From the NCBI GenBank assembly GCA_016584305.1, contig JACEEZ010016432.1, positions 1 to 64,000 on the forward strand: a DNA stretch of 64,000 bases, given 5' to 3'. Both the position numbers and the translations under genes were made by a program. A model generated the notes under the pieces. It was not told where the DNA came from, ran no database searches, and saw nothing but the letters and a program-made list of their open reading frames with translations. This DNA comes from Chionoecetes opilio. Lineage: Eukaryota; Arthropoda; Malacostraca; Decapoda; Majidae. Numbering within the stretch: the stretch's first letter is position 1; every line of letters starts with the position of its first letter. Shown here piece after piece: positions 24,098 to 35,605 of this stretch.

Positions 24098-24993
24098 TGT
24101 AAGGTAATCAGGTCATTGAAGATTCTTTAGCTGCGGTGTCGTATCACTTTATTGATTCAACCTGTCAAAAAGTTTAATGAAAAATCTGATCCAAAAAAAA
24201 GTCACTCAAAACAAATAACTAAAACGAAAATCCAAAACTAATCCATAAGTATCGATCAAAAATCAAAGTTGTATATCGGTAAAATAAATAAAATAGAATG
24301 AATCCATAAACTAAAATAAATAAATTCACAAACAATCACCACAAGTACCTACCGATAACCGTGCACTAGAATCTAACCATATGTTTCATGGCTCTGCCAA
24401 CTCAAAGCTCACTTATCACCCTTATATAAAGCCAAAGTGCAGAACTACAACTAATATGTTAATCCTAAACAATGTTGCTGTCCCAAACCTGACCTTAATA
24501 CATAAATAATTATAATCAACAAGTGAAGACCTAAGCACATAGAAAATACCGAAACGCCGGACATACCTTTCACACGTCGACGCTGACCTCCACCCAGGCT
24601 GGATCTAACAGCCCCGCTACACCTCAGCCCTGTCATCACTGACGGCCTCCTTCCAGCTTAAGTAGCGTAATACTATTCAATCTCAAAATACTAATTCTCG
24701 TCAAAAAACATTATACAATGATAAATTTAAACATTACATCAGTTACCCTATGAACAGATGCCAATATGCAACTACATTTATAAATATATACAGAATTAAA
24801 TCAAGATAAAACACCAAAACACAACCCAAAAATATAACCCACACAGGTGAGATCCGCCCACTACTCCCCGGTAGTTACAGTAGTACTGTATATAGTTATA
24901 CAAATAAAGTACAATAAAACCATAGGAATATTTATGTCTAACCTATTAAAAATGCAAGAAGCATATTGTGATTTTCCCCAAAATCACAATACA
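24098..24993 (-). repeat. BEL/Pao LTR, 3' LTR (left)
   Basis: Begins TGTAAGGTAATC and ends ..CACAATACA, the usual TG...CA. Repeated at 34039-34449 plus 37147-37523. Over the first 410 bp the two LTRs differ at about half a dozen positions by eye. The element reads on the minus strand, so this is the 3' LTR. Flank GTCAG at 24093-24097 faces GTCAT at 37524-37528, consistent with a 5-bp target duplication with one difference. Confidence 0.9.
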
Positions 24994-25019
24994 CTTCCTG
25001 CCTCAAAAGGAAAACCTAA

Positions 25020-26279
25020 CTACTGCTCTTCCACTGGAAGAAGAATTACTAAGCTATGCACAGATCTTGTCACATTTACATCTCGTTGGCCTGAATATTT
25101 ATTTCCCAGCCTATTCAATTTATAGCGAAGCATAACATCTCTAACTTTTCCATCTTTACTTCTGAGAGCATTTACAACTTGTGCAATTTTCCATTCCCCC
25201 TTCAAAACATTAAGGTCTCTCACCAACACAATATCTCCAGATTGAACATTCCGTGTATCCACATGCCATTTCTGCCTAACTATAAGACTGGGGAAATAAT
25301 TGCGGATCCATTTCTTCCAAAACGCATCTATTATCTTATTCTTGAATGCAGACCTCTTACTAAATGTGCTACTTTCATCCCACAGTCCATCAGGCACTGT
25401 GAGTGTAGAACGACCCAATAGAAGATCATTAGGACGAAGGGTAGAACCGTTGTCGATATCAGAACCTCTCTTATATCCAATTGGTCTCTCGTTCAGAAGA
25501 TTAGCTATATCAAACATGACCGTTTGTAACTCGCCATATGACAAAACAGAGTCCCCAATAATTCTACAAATAGATCTTTTCACTAATCTAATCAATGCCT
25601 CACTGCATCCGTTCTCCCACGGTGCGCCTGCTGACTTATTAAATTCCTAGGAGAGACCCTCAAACCGTCCAAAATTAGCTATGTCTTTACGATTTAACTT
25701 AGGAACCATGTCTCTCAACTTTTTATTAGCTGACACTAGCTGTGTACCATTGTCGGAAAATACCTTTCGTGGAAAACCTCTTATAGATGTGAACCTTTTA
25801 AATACTTTTAAGAAGCTCTCAGTATCATAACCTTCTGCAATATCTATGTACACCGCTCTGGTTGCCATACAGTTAAATATTACTGCATATACCTTTGTTT
25901 TCACTCTTTGTTTTACTGTATCACAAACAACAAATGGTCCAAAAAGATCAAGGGCTACATTGAAAAAAGGTGGTGAGGGTTCAAGTCTCTCCTTTGGACT
26001 GGCAGTCTGGCAGTTTTTTCACCCATACATTGAGAGGCACATTTCTTGTCAATCATACGGCAGGTGATGCACTGCCGTTTCACAGATTTGATAACTCCGA
26101 GCTCCTGGCATCCAAAATTTAAGTTGCAATTTAGCAAGACAAGCCTCAACACCAGCATGATCTTTCTGATGTACCTTTCTTATGTATAGTTTCGTGAACG
26201 GGTGATCTGCTGTTAGAAGAATAAATTCATCACGGTCCCAGTTATCTTTCATCCACTTTGATATTCTAGTTCCTACCAC
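25020..26279 (-). pseudogene. BEL/Pao pol: integrase and C-terminal domain
   Basis: Minus strand. From 26279: the zinc-binding region with H..H in LYIRKVHQKDHAGVE and, after a frameshift near 26100, CITC..DKKC. The catalytic core follows: LDLFGPF (first Asp), FSDNGTQ (second Asp, about 25755) and GAPWENGCSEA (Glu, about 25612), so the DDE triad is readable. The C-terminal part from 25595 to 25020 (191 codons, open) has NERPIG, LRPNDLLLG, and a DIVLVRD..V..GEWKIAQV block typical of the domain after BEL integrases. An in-frame stop near 26333 and frameshifts near 26100 and 25630 disrupt it. It would integrate the cDNA copy in an active element. Confidence 0.92.
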
Positions 26280-26330
26280 GACTACTTTATCTTCATTGAG
26301 TTTCGGCCCAAGTTGTTTGAACCTCTTTTC

Positions 26331-27107
26331 TCAATCTGGATAAAGAGAAAGTTGCACTTGTTTGACCCAGTATTTCTCGGCAGTTTGCAGCCATTCAGAT
26401 GAAGGCTCTTCACATAATGCTTTCAACGACCTTGCCTTAACTACTTGTAATACCCGAGCTGTGACTGAAAGCACTTTCTTATAACTGCTAAATCTAACAA
26501 TATCTATAATTGGCTTTACCTCCTTAACCTCACAGGTATTGACCGTTGCCTTCACAAACACTGTGTCAGGTAATTCTTCCTCAAAACTTTGCTTCACAGG
26601 CCATTTATCATAATCTAAGTAGAGAAATTCTGAGCCTCTTTGCCAGACAGAATCTGGTCCTAATTCTGAAGGAGCACACTCCCTTGTAGTCATATCAGCT
26701 ACATTAGCTTCAGACGGCACCCAGCACCACTCTGTTGGTTTTGTCCTAGATTGTATCTCCGCCACCCTATTTGCAACAAAGGCATTAAACCTAAATGACT
26801 CCTTTTGAATCTGGGCTCGTACTATGGAGGAGTCTGTTATATGAATAACTCTTTGGAACTTGAACTGCATTTCCTTTTCAATTACACATCTCAAACGACT
26901 AGCTCTGACAGCACCACATAATTCTAATCTCGGTACGCTGATTTGTCTAGTTGGTGCAATTCTGTTCTTGGAACACAATAAATGAGAGCTGAATGAACCA
27001 TTAGACAACTCCCATCTGATGTATGCCGCAGTTCCATATGCCTTGTTACTGCCATCAGCGAAAATTACCAATTTTGGATTGCCCACTCCGTTGATGGTTT
27101 TACACAT
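26331..27107 (-). pseudogene. BEL/Pao pol: RNase H-like domain
   Basis: A 258-codon minus-strand frame. It contains VIFADGSNKAYG (first Asp), SVPRLELCGAV (Glu), HITDSSIV (Asp) and WVPSEANVADMTT (last Asp), the RNase H catalytic order and spacing seen in BEL/Pao pol. It is joined to the upstream RT by a frameshift at about 27080-27107 and ends in a TGA near 26333; the same frame continues into the integrase. Confidence 0.92.
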
Positions 27108-28279
27108 CTGCGAAATTCCAAGTCTTTCAATAGAAACATTTCCTTGAATAGTGATTTGGCCTTCTCATACAAAGTTTCATTGATTGGTTCATCCCATCCT
27201 CTTTGTCGACTCCCATCACCTTCCATAGCTATATCTCGCATCAATAGTTTTGCCTTCAGGGTAAAGGGAGTAATAAATCCAAGAGGATCATACAAGGTCG
27301 CAATCTGACTAAGTAATATGCGTTTCGTCAGCAAGCTTGGTAGACGCATTTCTAAGTCACATACCACAACATCCGGTCCACTTCTTCCTTGTCGAACTTT
27401 CTTTGAAAAATTGAGTTTGATTTTGAAAGAAAATCTATCATCTTTAGGTTTCCAATCTAGACCCAAAACCTATTCGTGATTAGTATCCAACATTTTCTCA
27501 TTAAGGCATCTATCATCTCCAGACATGACCCACTGTTTCATTACAAATCCTCCTGCTTCTAACACTTCCTCCACTTGTCTCATCCTTTCAACAGCTATTT
27601 CTGCACTATCAAAGCTTCCTAACACGTCATCCACGTAAGAATCTTCAATTACCATCTTTGCAGCTAAAGGATACTTGACATTCATTTGAGCGGTCTTCCT
27701 CAATGCCACCATGGCTATTGCTCCCCCAGGTTTATCTCCAAATGTCTTTAGTATATAATGATCAGGAATTTTCTCCGCGTCTAAGTCTCTCCAGATGAAT
27801 CTATGAGTATGCATATCGAACTTTGATATTTTAACATTGTTGTACATTTTCTTTATATCCCCAACTATGCCAACTCTGTTCTGTCTAAAACGCATAGGAA
27901 TACCTAATAGACTGTTTAGCACGTCAGGCCCTTTAGCAAGAAAATCGTTTAGGGCAACGCCTTGGAACGATGCTGCTGAATTAAAAACTATCCTTAGTGG
28001 TGTTGACTGTGATTTTGGCTTATGAACTTCATGGTGTGGCAAATAAAAGATGGGGCCTTCATAACTCTCCACTTCTTGCTTGGTCAACTTCTGTGCGACT
28101 CCTCTCGACGCCATATCATTCATTTGTTCTTGGTATTTTGAACAGTACTCAGTCCCCATCTTTTGAAGTCTTTTCTCTGTTGATTTTAATCGAGCTAACG
28201 CCATGGGGAAACTATTAGGTAGCTTATAAGGGTCTGAAATCCAAGGGTATTCCGAAATCCAACACTTATTACCCTCATC
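27080..28279 (-). pseudogene. BEL/Pao pol: reverse transcriptase
   Basis: From 28279 the minus strand reads HYDEGNKCWISEYPWISDPY, then PLRIVFNSAA, DIKKMYNNVKI (motif A region), GGAIAMVALRKTA, and DSYVDDVLGSF with the catalytic YVDD at 27626-27637. A TAG stop at about 27470-27472 is in frame; the frame then resumes LGLDWKPKDD and continues through LYDPLGFITPF to about 27080. The start is separated from upstream sequence by the RTE insertion. Apart from one stop and a 3' frameshift, the RT is well preserved, which fits a fairly recent element. Confidence 0.95.
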
Positions 28280-28288
28280 ATAGTGTAA

Positions 28289-29329
28289 GCAAGGACTATT
28301 GGTTTGATAACTGGTCTGTATTCTGGGACTGAGAGTGCTGTGAAGTGTGGGGCAGGTGTATCCGGCTTCTTTCCTGTGAATACAGGAGTGAGGCAAGGGT
28401 GCGTCCTTGCCCCATCACTTTTCAACGCTTGTATGGACTGGGTATTGGACAAGGTTGTAGATCAAAGTGATTGTGGAGCATCCGTTGGCAACACCAAGAT
28501 CACTGATCTTGTTTTTGCCGATGATGCAGTAATCTTTGCTGAGTCGCTGGAGGTCCTGGTGATGGCTCTCGAGGCGCTGCACGAGGAGGCAAAGCCTTTG
28601 GGACTTGAGGTCTCCTGGCTCAAGACCAAGGTCCAGGTGTTTGGAGACTTACTAGATGAAGCAGTACAGTCTGTCCATGCGTGTGGCGAGGACATTGAGA
28701 TCTTGGAAAGTTTTACATACCTTGGTAGCGCAGTCCATAATGACGGCGGGTCACGTCAAGAAGTCTTACGGTGGATTGGCATAGCCCACGGTGTTATGGA
28801 CTCGCTCAGCGGGAGTATTTGGCGTTGTCGTTACCTGTGCAGGAGGACAAAGATCCGGATCTTCAAATCGCTTGTGATCCCTGTCTTACTCTATGGTTGT
28901 GAGACATGGACACTAAATAGTGACTTGAAGAGATGAATCAATGCCTTTGGTAATAGGTGTCTTCGCAGAATCATGGGGTATCGCTGGGATGATTACGTGT
29001 CAAATCAGCGATTGCACCGTGAGACTGAATCGAGGCCTATTACCTGCATAGTCCGTCAGCGCCAACTTCGGCTATATGGGCATGAGGCACGCTACCCTGA
29101 AACCGATCCTTCCCATCGGGTTGTATCTGTAAGAGACAATCCGGCGTGGAGGAGGCCAAGGGGGCGCCCACAAGGCTCGTGGCTGGGGCAAGTTGATGTT
29201 TCTTGTCGAGAGCTGCTTGGTATGGGAAAGGAGCCTGCATGGGAACTCGCGAGTGGTGACCCTCGGGAGTGGCGTCGTAGGGTGGGTGAGGCGACGCGCC
29301 CCCTGGCGTATGCCCCCAATGATTGATTG
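28289..29329 (+). mobile_element. 5'-truncated RTE-type LINE nested in BEL pol
   Basis: A plus-strand frame is open from the junction at 28289, with one in-frame TGA at 28934-28936, to TGA at 29324-29326. It encodes the C-terminal part of an RTE-clade reverse transcriptase: SGVRQGCVLAPSLFN, TDLVFADDAVIFAES (catalytic FADD, about 28514), FTYLGSAV, VLLYGCETWT, then a CLRRIMG / QLRLYGHEAR / GRPQGSW tail. It ends in tgattgattga, the short tandem 3' tail expected of RTE elements. The 9-bp ATAGTGTAA occurs at 28280-28288 and 29330-29338, so it is a clean target-primed insertion of 1,041 bp. Joining the flanks restores BEL reading. Confidence 0.93.
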
Positions 29330-29338
29330 ATAGTGTAA

Positions 29339-30470
29339 TCCGTCTTCAATAAGTCTAAGTTCCCTTTCCTCCCTTATAGTTAAATCTCCTGTCAGGGAAC
29401 AACCTCCACACTTACATCCACCACATCTCGGGGTACATTGAGTTGAGTTGAGTTGACTAAACTTTCAGTCAAAAAATATTCTTCAATAACCTTGTTAGGG
29501 TTTGGCCGAGGCATGAGAAGCCACTCTTCAGGCTTAGAACAGGTAACATGATTTATTTGAACATTGAAACTTATGCTTGCTCTCTCCATCTAGACTTCCT
29601 CAAAGGCAGAATCCGAAATCATTAGCCATCAGTTGAACATTGCGAATTGTTTTTACGACTTGTGGTAAAAGGGCGCAATAATCTGATCCAATCAATAACT
29701 CAATGCGTCCACTAGGTCTTTTTAATTGCCACTGTTGCAGTCCAAACATGTGTGAAAATATAGTTAGGTCTACTTCACTTGATATGGCAGTTATTTCAGT
29801 TATACCACATGCATCAATTACTCCTTCCCTTCCAAATTTATCTCTCAACGGTACTTTATATACATAACTTTCTACCTTCTCTGTTTGTCCTCCAATTTTG
29901 GTTAAGCTTAGACTTATAGGTGTACCAACGAGGCCCAATTTACTTGCCATCCTATTGGTTATCAAACTTATATTACTTCCTGAATCATAAAGGGTGGGTA
30001 TAGCTTAATCACCACTGTTCACGTAACCTGTCATAAGCATCACTCCATCCCTCTTCATATGGCTAGTTGTGGCTTCCATAGTCGTGCTACCTGTCTGAAT
30101 GAATATGTGATGAAGAGTAGAATAGTGATATCTTCCACAATATTCCCCATTAACAATAATTCTACAGGCAGATCTTTGGTTACAGTTTCTTGCTAAATGG
30201 CCTTCCGTTAGGCACATATAACATAATATATTATACCCTTACGCTTTAGATATTCGAATTTTGTCTCCTTCGTCCACTGTTTGAAAGCTGCACAATCCTT
30301 TAACTCATGAGTATCTGATTCATGTACAGAAAAAAATTTCAAATTTCCTCTGGGTTCAAAATTCAATCTACTTTTCACTGTTTCTCCCTGAAACCTTTTA
30401 TTACTAGCCAGAGATATATTAGCTAAACATTCTAACATTTGGTTTTTAAATGTTTCCTGTCCTAAAGTTA
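29339..30470 (-). pseudogene. BEL/Pao gag-pol: zinc knuckle and aspartic protease
   Basis: Minus strand. 30470-30208 encodes a gag C-terminal piece (LGQETFKNQMLECLANI, HELKDCAAFKQW). A frame change near 30215 leads to CYMCLTEGHLARNC, a CX2CX4HX4C zinc knuckle. In the same frame, after a TAA at 30005-30007, comes YDSGSNISLI with the protease catalytic Asp (about 29985), then LGLVGTPISLSL and LLIGSDYCALLP (about 29670). Another frameshift precedes a linker ending at 29392. This order (knuckle, DSG protease, RT) is that of BEL/Pao polyproteins. Confidence 0.88.
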
Positions 30471-30716
30471 CCATATTTGCCGGCGCATAAGACGCAGTTT
30501 TTTCCCTAAAAAAGGAATGCAAAGTTCACCCTGCGTCTAATGCGGCCATATTAGCGAATGAGAGGTCAGGCAGATAATGCAGAACAGCCGGTGGTGTATT
30601 ACTAAAGGGGTCTGGAGTGATCTGTGTTGAGCAGTAGTCCACTGAGCACAAATTTGTAACTGTGTTATCAACAGTGATGCATAATACTAAGAAAAGGTTG
30701 GAGTTTAAGAGAAAAC

Positions 30717-31121
30717 ATGAGCTGGGGCAACAAGATAGCGATTGTTGCTGCCAAGACGGCCGTGTCAGAAGTAAACATCATCCACCCCCCGCTGCTGCTC
30801 TCCAATGTAAAACGTCTGATATCTCAGGTCTGCCGCTTCACCTGGGATACTTCACTCGGCGAAGCCCTCCGCGCATCCACCTTGGGTCATTACCGCTCAG
30901 ACTCCTCCCCGCACCCATGGAAAAGACAAATCTCCCGCATATTAGATGTCGCTTTAACCCGCATTCGACTAGGGCCACACAAGTTGACACAACAGTTGGA
31001 AGATGATAGAAGGGAGGCAGAAAATGGTGCTGGAATTTTCGCTGGAATGAGTATTGTTGATAAATGGAATAGTGAAACAAAGAGCATGTTAAAGTTTTAT
31101 TTGAAGGAGTGTGAGCGGTGA
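30717..31121 (+). pseudogene. LINE ORF2 C-terminal fragment inside the TIR element
   Basis: A 134-codon open plus-strand frame. SWGNKIAIVAAKTAVSEV resembles the GN..AD.AAK.A end of a LINE RNase H domain. The following block, TLGHYRSDSSPHPWKRQISR then LDVALTRIRLGPHKLT, matches the post-RNase H region of crustacean jockey/I-type LINEs (..R..DVALTRLRLGHT.LT..). The last 40 codons (AGMSIVDKWNSETKS onward) are not recognised. It lies wholly within the 30471-33107 element. No LINE 3' end or target duplication is seen, so it may be captured or older sequence. Confidence 0.6.
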
Positions 31122-33070
31122 GAGGGAGGTGTAGTATCTTGGGGAGTCTGTCTATACACACAAGGATGGAGAAAGGGCGTCGTGGCTTTGTAGTTTATTT
31201 GACAGCGAGTCATTGTACAACGTGCGGACAAGAGGTGCGCGGCGTGTGTATCTTTGTGTGTCCTGTGGCTGACTGAATTACCTGGCTGGTGTTGCAGTTA
31301 TGTCGGCGAGGACAAGTCAGGTCAGCGTCAGGTCACCCTCTAATCTTGGTCCCAGATATGGGGGTGGCCTAAGCCGATGCAGGTGTGTATGTGCGTGTGT
31401 GTGTTAGCACCGCTACAGTGGTAAGCAAGGTGAGATAGGAGACAGCATAGACCTTTATACCACCTCGACCCTTCAATCCTCACCCCTTTACTTCTCCGGA
31501 TAAGGAAACTGTATGAAAGTGCTAATAAAAAGGTTGCAACGGTACCTGTAGATGGGACAAAAATCTTCTACACGGTACACCAAGACCAAGACCCATCACG
31601 GCACCACACCGTCCGACTCAAGGCCGAATCACACCATACCATCATGGTGACACGGCACCGTCTCATCACATTCGTTAGAATTTCATACATTCAAACAAAT
31701 AGACGTGTTACACTAAACGGTGCGCCGCCGTCACGGCTCCAATACATCACCGTCATGTCACGTAACGGTTTCTGGGGAAGAATATTTTAACGTAATGAGA
31801 CTGTTCCGTGCTGATATTTGTCGTTTTCTCAAGACTTTATGTACCCAAAACAGTGTCTTTTAGAGTTCAACTCCTCTTCTTCATCCAACATATCGAAGTG
31901 CTATTAATGCAATTTTTTTTCAACCATAGCCTCTGAGGCACCATGTCTGCTTAGAGGGTGAGCAGGAACTGCCGAAAATGACGGAACCTTGACGAATAGT
32001 GTGAATACAAGGAACGGCTGACGGAACGCTACCGTGATTTCAGACTGTGAACCAGCCTTCACCTGTAGCTACCTTCCTGAAGAAGACTAATCAACCCTCA
32101 CGACTGTGATAGATTCATAGGTGTAAACAGGGCAAATATCGTCGATCCCGACAACGGTGCCCTTCAACAATTACAACAATAACAGCAAGGTAGAGATGGT
32201 TACCTTACAGTGTTATCTAAATGTCTTCGTAAATTTTTGTTATTGGGCAACCACCGATTTCGAGGCCAAAACTTAGTCCTCCTGAATAGTTTTGGTGTGT
32301 TTTGAATTAATCTGGCTCTCGTTTTTGTCGGAAATCAATGTTTGTTTACGTGTGTGTGGGGGGGGGGGGGGGGGCATTCTGCCCCTCCAGGTCTGCCCCA
32401 CAAACATTGCTACGCTTCACACTGCCATATTATTGGTAATTTTCGTTTTTTCTCTATATCATCTGTTACTAAACCAAACCCCACCTCTAACCTAACCTAA
32501 TCTGATTTAACCTAACTTAACTTTCTGGCTGAAATAACGGTAGATTTTCGGTACTACGTGTAATGCCATTATTATTCAATTACGCAATGGAAAATGGGGT
32601 TCAAAATACTCTGAATGAAGAAAGCTACACGATGATTGAAGGTAAGAGTCCTAGGACTTTTGAAAGCCCACTACCAAAATAATACCAATATCTATGCAAA
32701 TTTTCCACAAGGTCTAAACACATAGCAGAAAAGCAACAAAGGCATACCTACAACATTAAATCTAAGCTATATGTCATAGGTAGCAAAATATGAGAATATC
32801 AATTCATAGGGGCATCCTGCAATATATTATGACCGATTTTGGTTACCCTGTCATTCCTTTTACATTTTAACTAGTATAATTTTCTATTCACATTCACTGC
32901 ACTGTGAATATTGTATTTAGGTACATGCTCATAATCATTTGCTTTCCCCTACAAATCCCTTTTTTTTTTTTTTTTTTTAATAACTTGATAAATTTACGAA
33001 ATTTTTGTTTTCCCTCAAAAACACCAATATTTTTTTCTCTCAAAACCTCCTTGTAAAATAGGGGTGCGTC
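31122..33070. other. Interior of TIR element, no gene seen
   Basis: Mostly non-coding. There is a (TG)-rich run near 31380-31405, a G-run at 32358-32374, and degenerate taacctaacc motifs at 32492-32520. No transposase motif found. Confidence 0.45.
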
Positions 33071-33107
33071 TTATGCGGAGGTGCGTCTTATGCGCCGGCA
33101 AATACGG

Positions 33108-34020
33108 TAACTGTTTAACAGCGTCTGTAAGTTCCGACTCCTTGGAGGTATCTTCGCGAGCACATGAACTGTGGCCTTAGTACTCGTGATCCTCGACTCG
33201 TCTTGTAAATACTCAACAGCCTTGCGATGTTCAGTCAGGAATGTTACTAAGCTCTTAAATCTATCAGAACTTATAGACTGTACTTTCATTGCCCATTCTC
33301 TTCTCAAAGTGGTTGGCAACAATCTCTCCACTTGAGTAAGTACAGTAGTGTTTTCCAGCTCCTACGACTGACCCAAATTCTCAATATCCAACCAAACTTT
33401 CTCCATCGTGTTAATCATGATAATAAGCCTTTTATTGTCACCTTCAATCACTGGCTTAGTTGCTTTGATATCTCCTAATATTGAGTCTATCATTTTAGCC
33501 TGATTACCATAAGTTTCTTTCAAACGAGCCCACATACGATGGTAGTCATCTAAATCTTCCATAAATTTTCTAGGTTCACCTTCCAAAGAATTTTGTAGCA
33601 CTTATAGATCCATGCCTTGCTGAGACACAACTAACCTTTCGTAATCCTTAAGAAAAGTGGGAAATGCCCTAATAGAACCACAAAATTTAGGAGGTTCCAA
33701 TTTCTTTATGGCCAGCGTTGGCTTCTGCTTAACCTTCCCTGCATCAGCTACTAAAATACTGTAAACTTCGTGTTTCACAATTTCAAGGTCCGTTATGTAC
33801 CGTTCATGCTCATCACAAGGTTCAGACTCCTTAAGTAGAGCAATCACTTCCTCGTTTGCAGCATCAACTACTTTAAAGGATTCATCAACCTTTTCATACA
33901 TGTGCCGCAACACTTCACCTGATGTTGCCGCCCCATGTGCCTCCTTGAAGATATTAACCTTCCTGGTGAACCTTCTCTTGGCTGCTGTCCTGTCCTTCTT
34001 GAGCTCTTGAGCTCATCCAT
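33108..34020 (-). pseudogene. BEL/Pao gag (DUF1759-like)
   Basis: Minus strand, start codon at 34020-34018 about 20 bp inside the 5' LTR. The first codons read MDELKS, then a frame change leads into the frame running from 33913 to about 33110. This has only two in-frame stops (near 33602 and 33362). It contains VLRHMYEKVDESFK, LAIKKLEPPKFCGS and FPTFLKDYERLV, then YHRMWARLKETYGNQ and LVTFLTEHRKAVEYLQDES, the usual order of a BEL/Pao DUF1759 gag core. The 3' side is cut by the TIR element. Confidence 0.88.
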
Positions 34021-34603
34021 GATTGCGTGTTGTTAAATTGTAAGGTAATCAGGTCATTGAAGATTCTTTAGCTGCGGTGTCGTATCACTTTATTGATTCA
34101 ACCTGTCAAAAAGTTCAATGAAAAATCTGATCCAAAAAAAAAGTCACTCAAAACAAATAACTAAAACAAAAATCCAAAACTAATCCATAAGTATCAATAA
34201 AAAATCAAAGTTGTATATCGGTAAAATAAATAAAATAAAATGAATCCATAAACTAAAATAAATAAATTCACAAACAATCACCACAAGTACCTACCGATAA
34301 CCGTGCACTAGAATCTAACCATATGTTTCATGGCTCTGCCAACTCAAAGCTCACTTATCACCCTTATATAAAGCCAAAGTGCAGAACTACAACTAATGTG
34401 TTAATCCTAAACAATGTTGCTGTCCCAAACCTGACCTTAATACATAAATAACACTGGTCGACACCAAAAATGGTTCTGAGTTCATTGTGTGTGGGTTGGA
34501 AAGCATTTTCGCTGCTGATTTAAAAAATGGCATTGCTTTTTCTCTAGCACGTATAGTTTTTTAAATATCGGCATTTTAAATTTTAATAGCTATTATAATT
34601 ATA

Positions 34604-35223
34604 CAGGGCGGTCCCATTATACGGGCATTCGGTATACGAGAATCCGATGATACGAGATGTGTAAATTGGGGTCTATTTTCAATATACGAGATCAAAAATC
34701 CAATGATACGACATTCAAACTGTGGTGAGTAAAATTATCAAGTTCAAAATGTGCACCCTACCACTCCTGGGCTGGAAAAAGGGGGGATTTGTTGACCCAT
34801 TTGAGGTCCCCCTGCAAGCCGTGACCTGAAGGGTAATTAAGCATATGGCGCGGCTTGACATTTAGGGGTAATTAGCAGGTGTGCGGCTCCAACCTTGGGA
34901 CCGCAGTCAGGTCACCCCTAGCAAGGCGTAACCTGAAGGGTAATTAAGCATATGGCGCGGCCTGACCTTTAGGGTAATTAGCAGGTGTGCGGCCCCACCC
35001 TTGGGACCGCTACACTACCTTCTCTTGTATCACGCGGCGTCCCCTACATTACAACATCTTTTTGCTTGTATGCATGTTTTATGTTTAATTAATGTGCAGT
35101 TATGTTATTTTGGTGCTATTTTCTTTTTTCAGAATGCTTTTTCTACAGAATAGGTAGTACAGTGTGGGTAATATAGACCTGTGTGTTTGTTGTGTTTGCT
35201 ATAGTTTATTTTAGCTTGAAAAA

Positions 35224-35263
<40 letters not shown>

Positions 35264-35375
35264 GGGTCCTGGAACCAAACCTATTTTTACCATTAGTTAT
35301 GTGTTTCGTTATACGAGATTTCACTTTACGAGTATGTCAGGTGGAACCTAACTGCTCGTATTTGGGACCTCCCTG
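34604..35375. mobile_element. Tigger/pogo-like element (type A), short form
   Basis: The left end CAGGGCGGTCCCATTATACG and the right end ..TTTGGGACCTCCCTG, flanked by TA, match the ends of 55925-57485 (GGGAGGTCC...GACCTCCCTG). Interior: ccaatgatacgacattc, then a direct duplication of about 113 bp (about 34815-34925 and 34926-35011) with ctgaagggtaattaagc and gcatatggcgcgg, then a T-run at 35228-35260. No frame; 772 bp. Empty-site comparison: the R copy at 51320-51345 is continuous here (tataattata). Confidence 0.9.
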
Positions 35376-35605
35376 TATACGTATATATAATTATAAATTA
35401 ATCGAAACAATCCCCTACGTGATATTATTACTCATAATTAAATTCTGGTGGTGCCTGCGGCTTTATTAGGACCTAATGTACATATCTTGGCAAAAAATAT
35501 ACTTAAATTGTTCCAAATATATCCGAAAATGTGCCACATCTTGGAAATATCCGAAAATATTTCAAATCACAGTAAATTTTTACTTTATATATCACCTTTT
35601 TCACC

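Larger units (their letters stand above)
30471..33107. mobile_element. 2.6-kb TIR DNA element nested in BEL gag
   Basis: The left end CCATATTTGCCGGCGCATAA and the right end (reverse complement) CCGTATTTGCCGGCGCATAA form terminal inverted repeats of about 26 bp with one mismatch, and TA flanks both sides (30469-30470, 33108-33109). An extra direct copy of gtgcgtcttatgcg lies just inside the right end. It interrupts BEL gag: coding sequence stops on one side and resumes on the other. No transposase frame was seen; the only coding trace is a LINE RNase H fragment. TA duplication suggests Tc1/mariner-type transposition, but the family is not certain. Confidence 0.85.

Noticed and set aside
32490..32520. 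taacctaacc motifs as interstitial telomere repeats (TTAGG)
   Set aside because: Only a few degenerate units; not a telomeric array.
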